Shown here: positions 35,991 through 49,100 of the stretch, one piece after another
Numbering within the stretch: position 1 is the stretch's first letter
Layout of the letters: each line of letters begins with the position of its first letter
From: Cymbidium sinense
Lineage: Eukaryota > Streptophyta > Magnoliopsida > Asparagales > Orchidaceae
Direction of reading: 5' to 3'
Length of the DNA: 64,000 nt
Assembly: GCA_021442155.1 (NCBI GenBank)
Contig: CM038214.1
Span: 313,813,001-313,877,000, forward strand
Program-made: the position numbers and the translations under genes
Notes under the pieces: model-generated
What the model was told of the DNA's origin: nothing
The model's input: the letters and a program-made list of their open reading frames with translations, nothing else
Databases searched by the model: none

Positions 35991-36228
35991 ATACGAGCTT
36001 AAGAAAATCAACTTAGGAACTAAGATTACATGCATTCTTTATTGAATGAAATTGAAACCAATGACTTAGTTACTATTGATTGAGTTTAAAGACCGTGTGA
36101 TGAAAAATTATATATATTTTTGCCTTCATCTATTCCATCATTTTGGAAAAGATGATAAATGAAAATAGAAATATATAACACTTTGTTGGGACACAGACTG
36201 TGTTCTTTTGATAGTACATTAAGGAGAG
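35991..36228 (+). other. Rearrangement junction: pol-linker fragment joined to protease end and segment A
   Basis: B1 stops at about 35990-36000. About 110 bp then match the pol linker at 29145-29255 (shared text around AAATCAACTTAG and TGAATGAAATTGAAACCA). Next come about 100 bp I cannot assign. A short piece matching the end of the protease then leads into segment A at 36229. The order differs from that in the other copies and marks a recombination or deletion point. Confidence 0.65.
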
Positions 36229-39200
36229 GTGTACTATCTTGAAAGATCAAAGTCACCACCTACAATAGACTTAATCACCTTAATATGGAATCCACTAGGT
36301 CTTAGGGTGTAGGAGATTTTTTAGGAAAAGTAAAGTAGGGTTTATTTAGGATCATTGAGTTTTAAGGCGTATAGTTATTTACATCTTAAGGATTTAGGAA
36401 TACTCTCGATTTGAATGATCATTATTAAAATTTTAGGTAGGAATATTAATCATTGGTTTATTTTAAAAGTCAAGTGGAATCGATAGGAGGAGTTCTTTTC
36501 AAATGAAGATAAGTAGGGAATGCTTAGGACACTAGGAGGCCTTGTAAGCATCCCAAACTATCCTATGGTTATTTTTTTATATTTTTGAAATTGAATTGAT
36601 TTATTTTAGTTGAATTTTATTAGAAAGTTACAATTCCATGATACAAGGTCATGGAATCAGAATGATTTATGCTTGTAACCACAAGGGAAGTAGCCTCTCA
36701 ACCTAAATCTAAGCTTTGGCAAGGGCCAAAAGCACCTAAATCTAAGGTGAAAATGGCTATTTGGTTTACCTCCACAGAGAGGATAAACCATTGACTTAGC
36801 CTTTATGGCCAACTAACTTCTCCTACGATTTTAAAATATGTCAAGTCAAATGCTTTTGCAAGATAGCTAAGTTGTTCTTTACTTAGAAAGAGATTAAGTC
36901 CTTAAATGCACTCCTTAAGAGACTACATCATGTAGGGCATGGGTTAATGACTTAAATCTAAAGCAAGTTTTGTTACAATTTATTGTCATTTTGGACAATC
37001 AATTTGACACGTTTAGGATTCATATGCCTAATGCATGAGAAATTAGATTATGGGCCAAAATTAGTAAGATAAATAGGTTTGTTTCCACCATGGTTTCAAA
37101 GGTCAAGCCAAGTTCTAGCAAATGTGGAAGTTATCAAGAGTAAAATAATATTTTTTATGCATGATGTGAGAAAGTAATACAACATCTAGTTATGGGTTGC
37201 TAATTTTTTATCTTGATTATAGCTTCTTTAGGTAAAATTATGATATTTATTTTAATTTGAATTTATTAGTTAGATAGAAAATTTATTTTTAGAGCCTAAT
37301 ATTCATCTAGGCCATACATCAAAGCAAGGAAGAAACTTAAGATGCCATCTTAATGCATAAGCTAAACAAACATCAATTAATTTATAAAGCTAGCTAAAAG
37401 AATAAGAGGACATTTAGGTAGCTTTTTTAAACTAAAACAAATTATTATAGCTATATTATATAACCCAAATTACAAATGAATTAAATACAATCAAGAAGGA
37501 ATTCATTGTTATGGGTCTTCATTCTTCATTTCTTCATTATTTTTCTTCTTTATTTCTTCTTTATTTCTTCTTTTGGTTGGTTATGTGGTTTTATGGTACA
37601 TAAGGCATAGCCTTATAACCAATGTTCATCCTATTACTCCATTCAATCATTTTACATAACATCCAAACTAAAACATTACATCATGAAATTAAATATCAAA
37701 TTTTTAAAATTTAGTGGTGACTTAGCCAAATAAGTGTGCCATTTAGGTTTTTTAGCTAAGCTTTGTTAAGTTTTCTAAGTGTGAAGATGTTCAACTTAGA
37801 GGTGGTTTCATTTTAAGTGATTTATTTGCTTTGGTTGATTTTATTTTATATTTTGATTTGGTTTGAATGAATCTACAATTAATTTGCTAAGTTGTAAAGA
37901 GGAAAAGAGAAGAGAACTTCTCTTTCCCACCTTAAGTAATTTCTAAGGTAGATTCATATTTGATTTTTATTTAGTGAATGTTTTATTATGTGTTTTGATT
38001 AATCCTAAGTTTATATGTTTCCTAAACAAACCTATTCAAAAAGAAATGCATTTTAAGATTAAGTAAAGTGAAATACTATCACAAAACACTCAACACTTCA
38101 TTTCTTTCCCAACATGTGTAACATGCATATGGATGAATCTAAGCATATATATACATAAATATATATATATTTAGCACACCTTCATGATGAATGCTAAGAG
38201 AGTTACTTAAGAAAATTTTGGATGATTCATGATGCATGATTTTGTTAAAGAGAGGATTCTTTTATCCTTTTTTCACACATTTACAAGTATAAGACATAAG
38301 TAAGTGCGACCATTGTTAGAGGTGTAAGGTACAAGACCTACTTAAGGCTACTTAAAAACTAGCAACCTGTATTATCTAATATACCACTTTTCTTAAATAC
38401 ATGTGCATGTAGAAAAAAATGCATGGAAAGAGAATCATACAAAAAGTTTATGTTTGTTTGATTTTTGTTTAATTATTTAGTTTATATGTGTGATGTCGAA
38501 TTCTTTCTTAAGTCATGACATAGGAGTGTATAGGAAAGGATTTAAGCAAGTGTTATGTCCTTTTCAAATGGACTATACACTTTGCAAATCCTATACAATT
38601 CTATGTTAAGAAAGAGAGGAGAATCACATAACACATTTTATATTCACATGCAAGCTTATAAATAATTATAAGTAGCAGTTATGATATTTGAATTATAAGT
38701 TTTGAAAATAATTGTGGGTTTAGTAGTGATAATAGCCATTCATATTCTTACTTTAGCCAAAACATGCAATTTGACATAAAGGAAACATTTCACTTTTAAT
38801 TTTATTTTTAAAAGGCATGAATGTATGATTTTCATATGACATACACATTTAGCATGCTAGGAAAGAAATAAAGTGATGAAAGCATGTAAATTCATTCATA
38901 ATTAATTCCTAAAAACAATCCTATGGAATAAAATTATTTAAAGTAAATCAAAGTTGGTTTAAGGGATTTTTAGTTTTGTTTGAGTTTGATTTGAATTTAA
39001 TGTGAAATGTGAAGATTTGCTAGTCCTAACCCATTTCCCACATGTGTATGTTGTTTTAGTTTAATTTTAGAACCATTAGATGATTTTTATATTTTTTTGT
39101 TTAGGTTAAGGTGTGAATTGAGTGCATTAATTACCCTTACCTACACCACTTTAACATATTTAATCAAATAATTATGAGCCAATGTATGACATAAAACCAC

Positions 39201-39990
39201 ACAAGGAATTTAAATTAGTAATTCACTTAGGAAAAAAGGGGCCTAATGCAATTGGCTCATAATTAGTGATTAATTAAGCTAAAGGGTTTAATTTAAGTAC
39301 TTTCATAACCCTTCCCACACATGTGGGTTGGATTTTGACTTCCTTAAGTTACTTAGATTGTGAACACCTAAGCACCAAAGATGAATTCATTAAGTTCGAA
39401 TGTTTTAAAATTTTATCAAGTTAATTAAGGTGATTAGTGGATTAGCCCTTAATTAAATTTAGATTAAGAAGGAAGGGAGTTTAAGGAATAGCTTAAGAAA
39501 AATATCCCAAAATCATTTCATAAACATCTTGTTCACTTAAGCAAAGCTTAATTAACTTAATAAAGGGATTAAACCATTGTTCACATGCTTAATTACCCTT
39601 AATTACATTAAGAGAATGATTAAGGATTCATCAATTGATTTCCTTAATTAACTCATCAATAAATACCAAGAAAATTAGGGGAGGCAGAGGTCATCCCACT
39701 AAATGCATCTGAGAAATTTGAAATGAATTAATGAAGTAATTAGGGAGTAATTAAGGTTATTAAGTTTAAATTAAAACCTTAATTAAAGAAAATGCATTGT
39801 TCAAAATCCATTAGATATAATTTTTTGTGAATTCCTTATGATTATCTTCATGCATTTTATTTTGTATTTTTTTTTTTACATTTAGTTATGAATATTTGAA
39901 GATTTTTTGTGATTAAGGAATTAATTAAAACCCCTAATTATATGACTAATCTCGTTGGTGCCACAAGAGCCGCTGACATGATGCGCGCTT

Positions 39991-40371
39991 TCCACGTGGC
40001 ATGATGTGATTCATCACTTAAGTTGTCACATCCCAATGCCGCATTAGTGGTGGCACTACATGCTTTCTCTTTGTCTCATCCGATCAAGAATCGGATGGTT
40101 GAGATCGAGCCTGCGGTTCTTAAGGGATAAATCAGAGGATCCTATGTGGATTGATCAGGACCATCCATCCAAAATGCATGGTTGGATGGTCCATGATCCG
40201 TCACGAGCTTCGCATGAACAAATTGTCCATCCCTTAGGGCAAGATCGAGCTCGATTGAGCTGATTGAGCTCAAATAACCCACACCATCTAATAGCAAACA
40301 CAAGAAGATCTACGATCAATTTTGCATGGGGTGAAAAGTTCTTTACAAAGGACCAAGAACTCTTATATAAG
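39991..40371 (+). promoter_or_regulatory. Promoter-like stretch in A3: G-box and TATA-like element
   Basis: A G-box core CCACGTGG lies at 39992-39999 and a TATA-like TATATAAG at 40364-40371, about 370 bp downstream. The G-box also occurs in A4 (63052-63059) but is altered in A1 and A2. The TATA-like word is not kept in A1, A2 or A4. Sequence alone suggests a former promoter, perhaps of an LTR. There is no evidence of activity. Confidence 0.25.
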
Positions 40372-41239
40372 CTTGGGTTTGAAGGCATACCTCACCAAAG
40401 GCTATCACCGGTGCTCCCAATCATCAAGGTAGCTTCATCTAGTGGAGACGAAGCTCTGTTAAAGATTTGGAGGCTTGGGGCTGAGTGGATCTTCCTATGG
40501 ACCAAGCTCCTCTTCAAATTCTTGGCCTTGATCAAGAGCACTCTTCCTGTGGCTTGAGAACTTGAATGAAGGATTGGGTGAACTCGGTTGGGTTTCCTCA
40601 AGGTGCTTGAGGGAGGAATTGAGTTAAATTTGTGTATTGGATGAGTTAAAAAATCTTGCTACCTCCCCTATTTTTAGCTTAGGTAAAATCAAGAATGGGG
40701 AAATTGAATTGGCTTGGGGGAGCTTGGGAAGACTTGTAATTGCTTCCTCACGGCTTCTTCTCACAATGAATAAAAATTCAAGTGAAAAAGGGGAGTATAT
40801 CTTCCCCTAGGTGGATCGGATGGTCGAGCATAGAGATGCCATTTTGATCAAATTCCTCATATGCAATGGGTTTGTTAGGCCTTTTTGGGTTGCATGTGGT
40901 TTGGTTTTGGCCAGAGGAAGTGGTGGAGAAGTTGTCATGTGCTTAATTGAGTGGAGGAGGGATCCCCATGTGCTTATTTTCAAGTGAGTGGTCAGTTTGG
41001 CCATTGGGTTGGGTTTGGCTGACCCAAACCCATTGGGTCATGTCCACTATGCTCACTAGTGTCCACTTGGTCCACTAAGAGAGTGTCAAGTGGCCATGAA
41101 GATGATTTGACCAAGTGAATTTGGCCAAGAATTCCTGACCTAGGGGTAAAATGGTCATTTAGCTTGGATTTCAGTTTGAATATGTTTGGTGTGATTGAAA
41201 ATGGCTTGGCCAAGTTTCAATGAATTTGGAGTTGATTTG

Positions 41240-42880
41240 ATATGATTTGACTCATGTTGACCCATTTAGGTCAAAATGGGACAACTTGGGTCAAGTTAAC
41301 CAATTAGTCAAATTGGGTCAAGGGTTGGGTCAAGTTCATATGACCATATTTGAATTGGTATCTTTATTTCCAATCAATTTGGTTTTATATTTGGATTTGG
41401 TTCATTTGATTTCATTTAGTTTAAATGGGTCAAGTTGACCAATTTGACCCTGGTTAGGTCATGGGTTAGTTTAGGTTTCATTAGTCATTTGAAATGTATT
41501 GGTATCTTTGTTTCCAATCAATTTTGGTTTAATTTTTTTTAGCTCAATTTGACCTTTAGGTTAAGTTGGGTTCATGGTCAATTTAGGTTGGGTCTAGTTG
41601 GCCAATTGAGGCTTTGGTCAAGTTCAATAAGTGATTTGGAATGAACTTGACCCATTGGTTTCAATTGATTTGGCTTAGATCAATATTTGACCCATTTTGA
41701 CTTTTTAGGTCAACTTGGGTCAACTTAGGTTAGGTTAGGCTCAAATGATGACTTGGTCAAGTTCAAACATTGATTTAGAATGAGTCTTGATCAATGGTTT
41801 CAATCAATTTGGCCTATGGTGGATTTTGGCTAGTTTAGGTTCCATGTTGGCTAAGTGTTGACTTGGTCAACCCTTAGATTTGAAGGTTTGATTTGAGTGA
41901 TTGATCATCTCATGATGATTGTTGCTCACAATGTGAGGCTTGGTTGGGCTTAGTTCAATCCAATTTGGGTAGGATTAGAATTTTGGCTCAAAGGGGTACT
42001 TTAGGTCACTTTGGGACAAGTGAGCCTAAGTGGGTCAATTGACTTGATCAAGGCTTGAATCAAGTTTGATTGAACTCACATATAGACTTATGATTGAAAT
42101 ATAAAACCATTTGCATGTGATTTGGAGTCAAATGGGTTTTGATGCATTTGACAATTTCAAGTTCAAATGGTGAACATGAGTTTGATTTGGGTTTGAGTTT
42201 TGAATTTAGTTTTGATTTGATGATTGAAGTTTATGTTTATATTTGGATTCATGATTGAAGGATTGATTGAATCATGAAGAAAAATCAAATTTGATTTGAT
42301 TTGATTTTTATTTGGCTAAGTTCAAGAATTTGACTTGAAAGGCTTAGGTTGAATGTTGATTAGTTTTGGATTTTATTTTTGAATTTAGTTTTGGTTTGAT
42401 GATTGAAGTTTATGTTTATATTTGGATTCATGATTGATTGATTGAATCATGAAGAAAAATCAAGGTTTGACTTGATTTGAATTTGATTTGGCTAAGTTCA
42501 AGAATTTGACTTGAAAGGCTTAGGTTGAATTTTGATTGGATTTGAGTTTTGAATTGATTTTGGATATTTGAATTTATATTTCATTTATATTTATGAATAT
42601 AAATGAGAATATAAATGGGTTATGAGAAAATTTCTTGAATTCGATTTGATTTGGATTTGATTTAGGCTAAGTCCATAAGATGAAATCAAAGGGCTTAGGA
42701 AAGATTTTTAGGATTTGGAATTCAATCATGGGCTTCAATCATTTAGAATTTGTTTGAGTTTGGGAAAAATCAGTTAAGTTGGAATTTATTTAAGGTTTGA
42801 TAAAATCAATTAGAATTGATTTGAGTTTTGACTTGGAAGAAGGAAGTAAGGAGTTGGTTCAAGATAGGGTAGGCAAATTT
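41240..42880. repeat. GGTCAA/TTGACC-rich cryptic repeat, copy 3
   Basis: Counterpart of the tracts at 21840-23136 and 26090-27720, including GGTCAAGTTGACC at 41428-41440. It ends in two near-identical stretches of about 180 bp (about 42170-42360 and 42370-42530, each with GATTGAAGTTTATGTTTATA), a small tandem duplication. Confidence 0.75.
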
Positions 42881-43060
42881 TTTTAACACCCCTAAGGCAT
42901 AACCTATTCCTATGGCTAACTCTTCTAAGCCTAGGGTTAGGTTGAGTGTTCACCTAATCACTAGAAGTGTCTTAAGACTAAGGAAACTCAAAATATCTAA
43001 GTGAAGTCCTATGTCTAAGATGGAGGGTTGAGAGCTCATTCTAAAAATGAGGTCAACAAA

Positions 43061-43740
43061 CTACTTTGCATGGAGTTATGAAGAGATGCTGGATTAGCTC
43101 ACCATGGGTCCATAAACAAGCAATAGAGCCTATTGCTAACCTATCAAGTAAGCTGTAGATGATTAGGGATAGAACAACAAGTCATTTATGAAGTCAAGAA
43201 ATTGATGCTTCATCCGGAAGAATAATACCTACCAGTTAGCGTGTCATCCCATTTAAAAAAAAGAATGGTCAATTTCACATATGCTTCAATTTTAGGGATT
43301 TAAATAAGGCATGTCCAAAAGATGAATTTCCACTATCAATCTCAGAGTTGATAGTGGACATTGCCTCATCTCATGCGTCTTTCTCATTTATGGATGGCTC
43401 ATCTGGATATAACCAAATAAAGATGGCCCATGAAGATGAAAGAAACCTACTTTAAGAACCCCCAATCAGAATCATTTCTATAAGGTTATGCCTTTCATCT
43501 TTAAAAATCATGGTGCTATATACCATCAGGCTATGACTCTAATCTTTGATGAACTCATTCATCATCAAGTCAAGTGCTATGTCGATGATCTTATGGTCAA
43601 AAGTAGAGAAAAGGAAGGCCATCTCTTTGACTTGAGAGTAGTTTTCAAAAAGTTAAGGAAATTTAACCTCAAAATGAACCCCCTGAAGTGTGCATTCGGA
43701 GTAGCTTCAGGGAAATTCCTTGGGTTTGTTGTCCGATAGT
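43061..43740 (+). pseudogene. Ty3/gypsy reverse transcriptase, copy 2
   Basis: Better preserved than copy 1. RT motifs in order: a fingers region readable as KKKNGQFH, NFRDLNKACPKDEFPL (43285-43340), FMDGSSGYNQIKMA (about 43387-43430), and then a frameshift. After that comes an 83-codon open stretch (43488-43739) with MPFIFKNHGAIYHQAM, catalytic YVDD at 43578-43589, DLMVKSREKEGHL, MNPLKCAFGVASGKFLGFVV. The linker upstream is almost entirely deleted: sequence matching 27990 jumps to sequence matching about 29265 near 43105. Therefore the LLGRPW motif is absent. One frameshift between NQIKMA and MPF, and another at about 43735, break the gene. Confidence 0.9.
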
Positions 43741-44400
43741 AGGAATTGAAATCAATCTAGAGAAGATCAAGGCGATATTAGAAATGCCACCCCCTAAAAG
43801 TTTAACTCAACTTAGATCATTCCAAGGGCGGTTCGAGTATCTAAGATGCTTTATATCCAACATATCAGGAAGATGTCAGCCATTCTCAGCACTTATCAAA
43901 AGGGATGCCAAGTTCAATTGGGATGACAAGTGTGAGCATGCCTTCGAAGACATCAAGCATTACTTGATGACATCGTTGGTTCTAGCAGCCCTTATCCCAT
44001 GCAAGTTGCTCATACTTTACACTGTTGCATTAGACGACTCCCTTGGTGCTTATTGGCCTAAGCCAATGATGAAGAGAAGGAAAATAAACTCTACAACCCA
44101 AGCCGTTGTCTAGTCCTTGCTAAGGATAATTATCCACTCATTAAGATGCATTTCCTAGCTTTAATCTTTTCATCTCAAAAGCTATAGCACTACATGCTTC
44201 CTCATAAGGTGAACTTAATCTCTATGATAAATCCACTATAGTATCTCATGACACTATCGATGTTATCCAGATGGTTGGCATGGGTCCATGATCCTCTGCA
44301 ATTTGACATTACCTTTGTACCCTTTGCAGGTGAATGGACAAACACTAGCATTTCTTAGTAGCACACCCACTTCCGGTGACTCTAGTGATGATCTCCCAAT
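43741..44400 (+). pseudogene. Ty3/gypsy RNase H (first, ancestral), copy 2
   Basis: The frame overlaps the end of the RT with a shift. A 141-codon stretch (43688-44113), whose first codons are out of frame, carries GIEINLEKIKAILEMPPPK, LTQLRSFQGRFEYLRCFISN, GRCQPFSALIKRDAKFNWDD, and the RNase H start LLILYTVALDDSLGA. It is the longest open stretch of clear meaning in the window. The continuation (44115-44330) shows QKL.HYMLPHKVNLI and SRWLAW fragments with stops. It would degrade the RNA of the RNA-DNA hybrid. It is inactive here. Confidence 0.85.
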
Positions 44401-44990
44401 GAATAAATCATGAACTTAGATACTAGCATTCACCTTGGAGATGTACTTTGATGGTGCTTGCTCTCAAGGAAGAATCATAATACTATTCCAAAAAAGGTAG
44501 GGTAGGACTAGTTCTCTTAACTCCGGACTACGATGTGATGAGATTCTCATATCATCTGTCCAATCTTTGCTCCAATAATAAAGTCAAATATGAGGCTCAG
44601 ATTGCTAGTCTAGAGTTAGCCATTACTCTAAGCATCCATAACATCAACATCTTTGAGGATTCTTAGCTAGTTATCAAGAAAATTGCTAGGTCCTAAAAGG
44701 TTATAAAGCCTAAGCTCCATCACTACCACAAGTACACCATGGAGTTATTGGCGCAAATCCCAAAGGCTACCATTTATAAGATTCCTCAAGGAGAGAATGC
44801 CATAACGTATGCTTTAGCCAAACTTGCCAAGGAGTTGGCATGTCTGGAGGATAAGTCCATATCAACAAAGATCCAAAATAGATAAGTCTTATCCCTTATT
44901 GATATTGAACTCATCAAAAAGTACTCTCTTGAAGGGGAGGGTTGTCATTACCAAGAAGGACAAGGAGTTAGATTGGAGGCAACCATTCAT
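44401..44990 (+). pseudogene. Second, archaeal-type RNase H (aRNH), copy 2
   Basis: Matches 30481-31075. It shows MYFDGAC with the catalytic Asp at 44450-44452. A region equal to 'NNEDKYQAL' follows near 44575-44610. FEDS with a stop replacing the Gln stands where copy 1 has FGDSQ (about 44655-44670), then HHYHKYTMELL, and IPQGENAITYALAKLAK near 44780-44830. As in copy 1 the last Asp of the 'ADALAKLA' motif is replaced, here by Thr-Tyr context. Frameshifts near 44480 and 44560 break it. Presence in both copies shows that the second RNase H belongs to the family and was not acquired by one copy. Confidence 0.8.
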
Positions 44991-46165
44991 GGATTACGAT
45001 GAAAGGTAAACTACCTCAAGAGAAGTCCCAATCCCATCGATGAAGAGAGCACTTTCCATGCTCTTGTGGATGGTGTCTTGTATCTTTCGATCATATGTGG
45101 TTAAGTTATTTAGACAAGCATGAAGCCCGCAAGATCATGATTGAGGTACACTCAGGATTATGTGAAGCCAACCAATCCAGTCTGAAGATGAAAGCAAAGA
45201 TAAAGAGGCTAGAATACTATTGGCCATCGATGATCAAATATTGAATGAATATGGCTAGTCGATGCCACCAATGTCAAATACACGGTGTGGTCCTACACTA
45301 ACCACCCAACATTCTATATCCTACATTGACCTCATTTCCATTCGAGTGTTGGGGTACATAGTGAGTGATTAATCCTCTTTCTTCCAAGGGTCAGTTCATC
45401 TTAGCTACTCAGTACTTTTCCAAATGGGCAAAGTTGATTTCACTCAGAGGTCACACATGTGCTTCAACATTTTAGGAACCATATCGTATATAGGTTCAGA
45501 GTGCCATCATGAATTATATCTGATAATGGTTCTGCATTCAAGAACACCAAGATCAATAACTTTGCCCAAAGAAACAACATGGATTGGAGATATTCTACCA
45601 TCATCAACTAGGGTAAAATGGCTTAGTGAAGCCTCCAACAAAACTCGATCCAAATAGAAGAAGACACTGACAACAACAAGTGATAGTGGCATGAGGAATT
45701 TATTGAAGCCTTGTGGGTCTACCACACCACATATAGAACTCCAACTCAGTCTACTCCTTTCTCCTTAGTGTATGGGTTTGTTCGCCCATTAGAAGTCCAA
45801 CTCCCATCACTAAAGGATAGTGGGTAAGATCATAACAAAGCAATGCCAAGTTGTGGTTAGAAGAGCTCAAAAGTTTGGAGGAGAGATGCATGGGCATGCC
45901 AAAACCTCAAGTTGTACAAAGCTAAAATGATTCAAGCTCACAAGAAGTTGGTCTGTCTAGATTTTGAGTAGGAGAGCTTATTTTAGTTCTAAGGAGGATG
46001 TTGCCCAGTAACATGGGAGGAAAGTTTGAACCCACTTGGGAAGGCCCTTTTGCCATAGAGAAGGCCTACCAAGGAGGATCTTATCAGCTTATTAATCATA
46101 AGGGAGAGTGCCCAATGCTTCTAATTAATGGGTTGTACTCAAAGAAATATTATAAATGATGTTTG
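44991..46165 (+). pseudogene. Ty3/gypsy integrase, copy 2
   Basis: Readable in pieces: KKDKELDWRQPFMDY (ending about 45000), then the zinc region with one His retained (EVHSGL), the second replaced by Asn (CEAN), and a Cys pair in CHQCQIHG (about 45265-45290). The core has SKGQFILATQYFSKW near 45385-45430, with the usual Asp before YFSKW replaced. The second catalytic Asp is intact in ISDNGSAF (Asp codon 45522-45524). A C-terminal stretch reads YRTPTQSTPFSLVYG (about 45735-45780), and the family's closing motif NGLYSKKYYK ends at a stop about 46165. Copy 1 has Asn in place of that Asp, so the two copies decayed separately. There are multiple frameshifts and stops. Confidence 0.86.
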
Positions 46166-49100
46166 AAAATAATTATCATCAATGAAAATTCCATTTGAAT
46201 TCAATCTCTTCCATATTGAAAGTATTCTTGTTTGCGAATCGCCATGATGTGTTTAGGGTAGGTGTAAGGAACCCTAGTAGCGTACTATCCTTCATCACAA
46301 CACAAACACAAAGTACACACATAAACATATAAAACAAATACAAATCTTTTGTCTTGGGCTACTGAGTTGAGATAATGCCCCAAGTGGCACTCACTTGCTT
46401 GCTCAGTTGAGGTGACGTGCTAGTTTATCACCCAAGTGGTCTTCTTACTTTGGAGGATGTAAGTATAATACACTTTTCTTCCTTACTTGGCCTTGCACAT
46501 GAGCATCTTGTTAGTTTGGTAGGCATTACTAGTGGTAGGTAAGCTACCTCATGTTGGTTCAAGAGGATGTGAGTGCTATGCTTCCTTCTTGGATTAGCCT
46601 TCGTGCACTAATTGGGTTAAGTATATTTAAGGTTTAGGATAAGTCCCCTAGTGGATCGTTCCCTCCTAACTACTTCAAGTCTGGGTCCTGTCCTTCCCCG
46701 CTTAGTAGTGCTTTAGGTCAAATAGCATCTGCCCCTCCAACGATAAATTATCCTGATGATCAGTTTTGGTTGAAAAGTTGTAAGCCTACACGCTTTCTTT
46801 CTAGATTGATCATTGCATACCGACAGGCACCTTAGGTTGGTTGGTTCTCATTATCTTGTACACCACTCATGTGATGGATACACCTTATTGGTTAGTTCTC
46901 ACACCTTAGGATACACCGCTCATGGCAAATGTAAGTCTACTATGCTTTCTCCTTGAGTTGGCCACCATACATCTATAGGCTTTCTTTTAGGGCTCGTGAT
47001 AATGCCCACAGCACTCCCTCCTGGGCACTATATTTGGATCACATCCTTTGCAACCCCATTTAGACACTACCTGGGTTACTATCAAATTGGATAGTTCCCC
47101 TTTTCTATTAACCACCCTTGTGGTTGGAGAATCCATCCTGTGGATGTGCAGATTCTCCCTTGGTCCAGTAAATCTGAGATAAGTGAAGGCCGACATAGCC
47201 CCTTCTCAGTGTGGTCCCTCGCACACCAACAAGGTTCACATAAATATATAAACAAAATATATATTCACTTGTGGATTAGGAGGACACTAGTACCTTTTCC
47301 CAAGCAAGCATCCTATCTTTAGGGCCGTGTCAATAAAACTCCCATAGGAATCATTTGACTACTCTTGAGTTGATAGTCCCAAGTGACATTCACTCAGTAG
47401 TCACCCTTAAGTCGGGTTCTATTTGTTATGCTACCAATAAGTCACCCCAGCAATTGTTCCCTACTTTAGAAGATGTAAGTCTACTACACCTTCTTCCTAG
47501 CATTGCACATCGAAAGGCAACCCCTTAGGTTAGCTCTTCACCTGGCTAGTAGACTATCCCTTTGGATTTGTAAATCTGAGAAAGGATAAGTCAGATATAG
47601 CCCCTTCTTAGTGGGTCCATCGCACATCGACATGGTCCATAAATTAAATCTATCAAATTTTATAGAGCTCACATCCCCAATGGATATGCCCTTAATTCAA
47701 AATCAAACTAAACAAAACAAATGATACCAAATCACATGAAATTAAGATAAAATTAATCCTGACTATTTTTGAGCTGACATAAGTCCCCAGTGGCATTCAC
47801 TCAGTAGTCACCCTAGGTCAGGTTTGATTTGTTGTGCATCCAACAAGTCACCCCAGTGGTTGTTCCTCACTTTGGAAGATGTAAGTCTGCTACGCCTTCT
47901 TCCTAGTACACAGTCATTGCATACTCAAAGGCAACCCCTTAGGTTGGCTAGCTCTACTCCACAACTGGTAGACTATCCCTTGGATTTGTAAACTTGAGGT
48001 AGGTCAAGCCTGATATATCCCCTTCTTAGTGGGTCCATCGCTCACCGATAGGGGCCATACATTAACATAGATAAATTAAACCGATCTAATTTTTTCCAGT
48101 GGAGTTAAATCACACCCTTCTCCCATGGAGCCCCAAATCATATATAAATAAGTCAAGGAAACAAATAAAATTCAAAACCAACCTCCTCAGAGGAGCCAAA
48201 TTAAACCAACTCCCCAGTAAATTCTAAATAGAAGAAATTCAACCAAACTCTTTTCCCCAGCAGATACATCCCAAAATAAATCTATGAAACCAAACACAAA
48301 TCCCAATACCCAGTAGATAGCTCAAACTTATTTCCCAAGTGGAAGGTTCATATACCCGATTCGTAGCAGACTCGAGCCCATATCTCTAGCAGATGTGCCT
48401 CCACATCAATTAAAACAAAATAAATTAAAGTTGATTCGATCTTAATCCCCGGTGGATTATAGATTCTTATCCCAATGGATCTTCTTTCCATAAATCATAT
48501 AATCAAATCAAATTCAAACCTTATCCCTAATAGATTTTCTTCTATGCCCTACATAGACCCCCTACATGTCATGTCCAATAAATGTGTGATCCCTAGCGGA
48601 TCTCCCATGTCCTTGACATGGAATTCTCATCAAATATTATTTTTTCTCTTATGCACACCTTTAATACTTCAACTAAAAGCCTAACAATGTATTCAATCAG
48701 ATTACATCATCTTAACATTGTAATCAACATTTATGATTTTTAATGGTGCAAGCTCCAACTAACAATACAATATCATGCTAAACATATTATAGTGTGAATT
48801 AACACACTATATTATATTATAATATATGATGTTACATTATAATTTGCTATAATATAATATATTGTCTAACATTACACCACATTTTAATCACTTAAAAGGA
48901 ACAAATAACAAGATTTTCTCAAAATATAAATAATGTTCATTTTGGATGTAAAATTATTATTTTTCTAATAGAAATGGTACAAAATAGCATAATTTTTAGT
49001 TTCTTTTTTTGTGTGTGAATTTGGCCAAATTCTTCCATCTCAACTTTCAAATTAACATTTTTGAGTTTTACCAATGTATTATAACAAAAGTAAAACATAC

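Larger units (their letters stand above)
36229..43060 (+). repeat. Noncoding segment A, copy 3
   Basis: The full-length copy between protease end and pol, about 6.8 kb and the most diverged of the four. Correspondence with A1 is clear at the start ('TTACATCTTAAGGATTTAGGAATACTC' region near 36380 against 16540), and around CTTCATCTAGTGGAGA (about 40433 against 21170). It is also clear at GGGTAGGATTAGAA (about 41968) and at the junction with pol (GAGGTCAACAAAC, about 43048). Frames between 40060 and 41213 on both strands overlap one another and are not kept in the other copies. I treat them as chance. Confidence 0.75.

Noticed and set aside
40060..41213. Cluster of 60-97 codon frames on both strands in A3
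   Set aside because: They overlap each other on opposite strands, show no recognisable motif, and are not kept in A1, A2 or A4.
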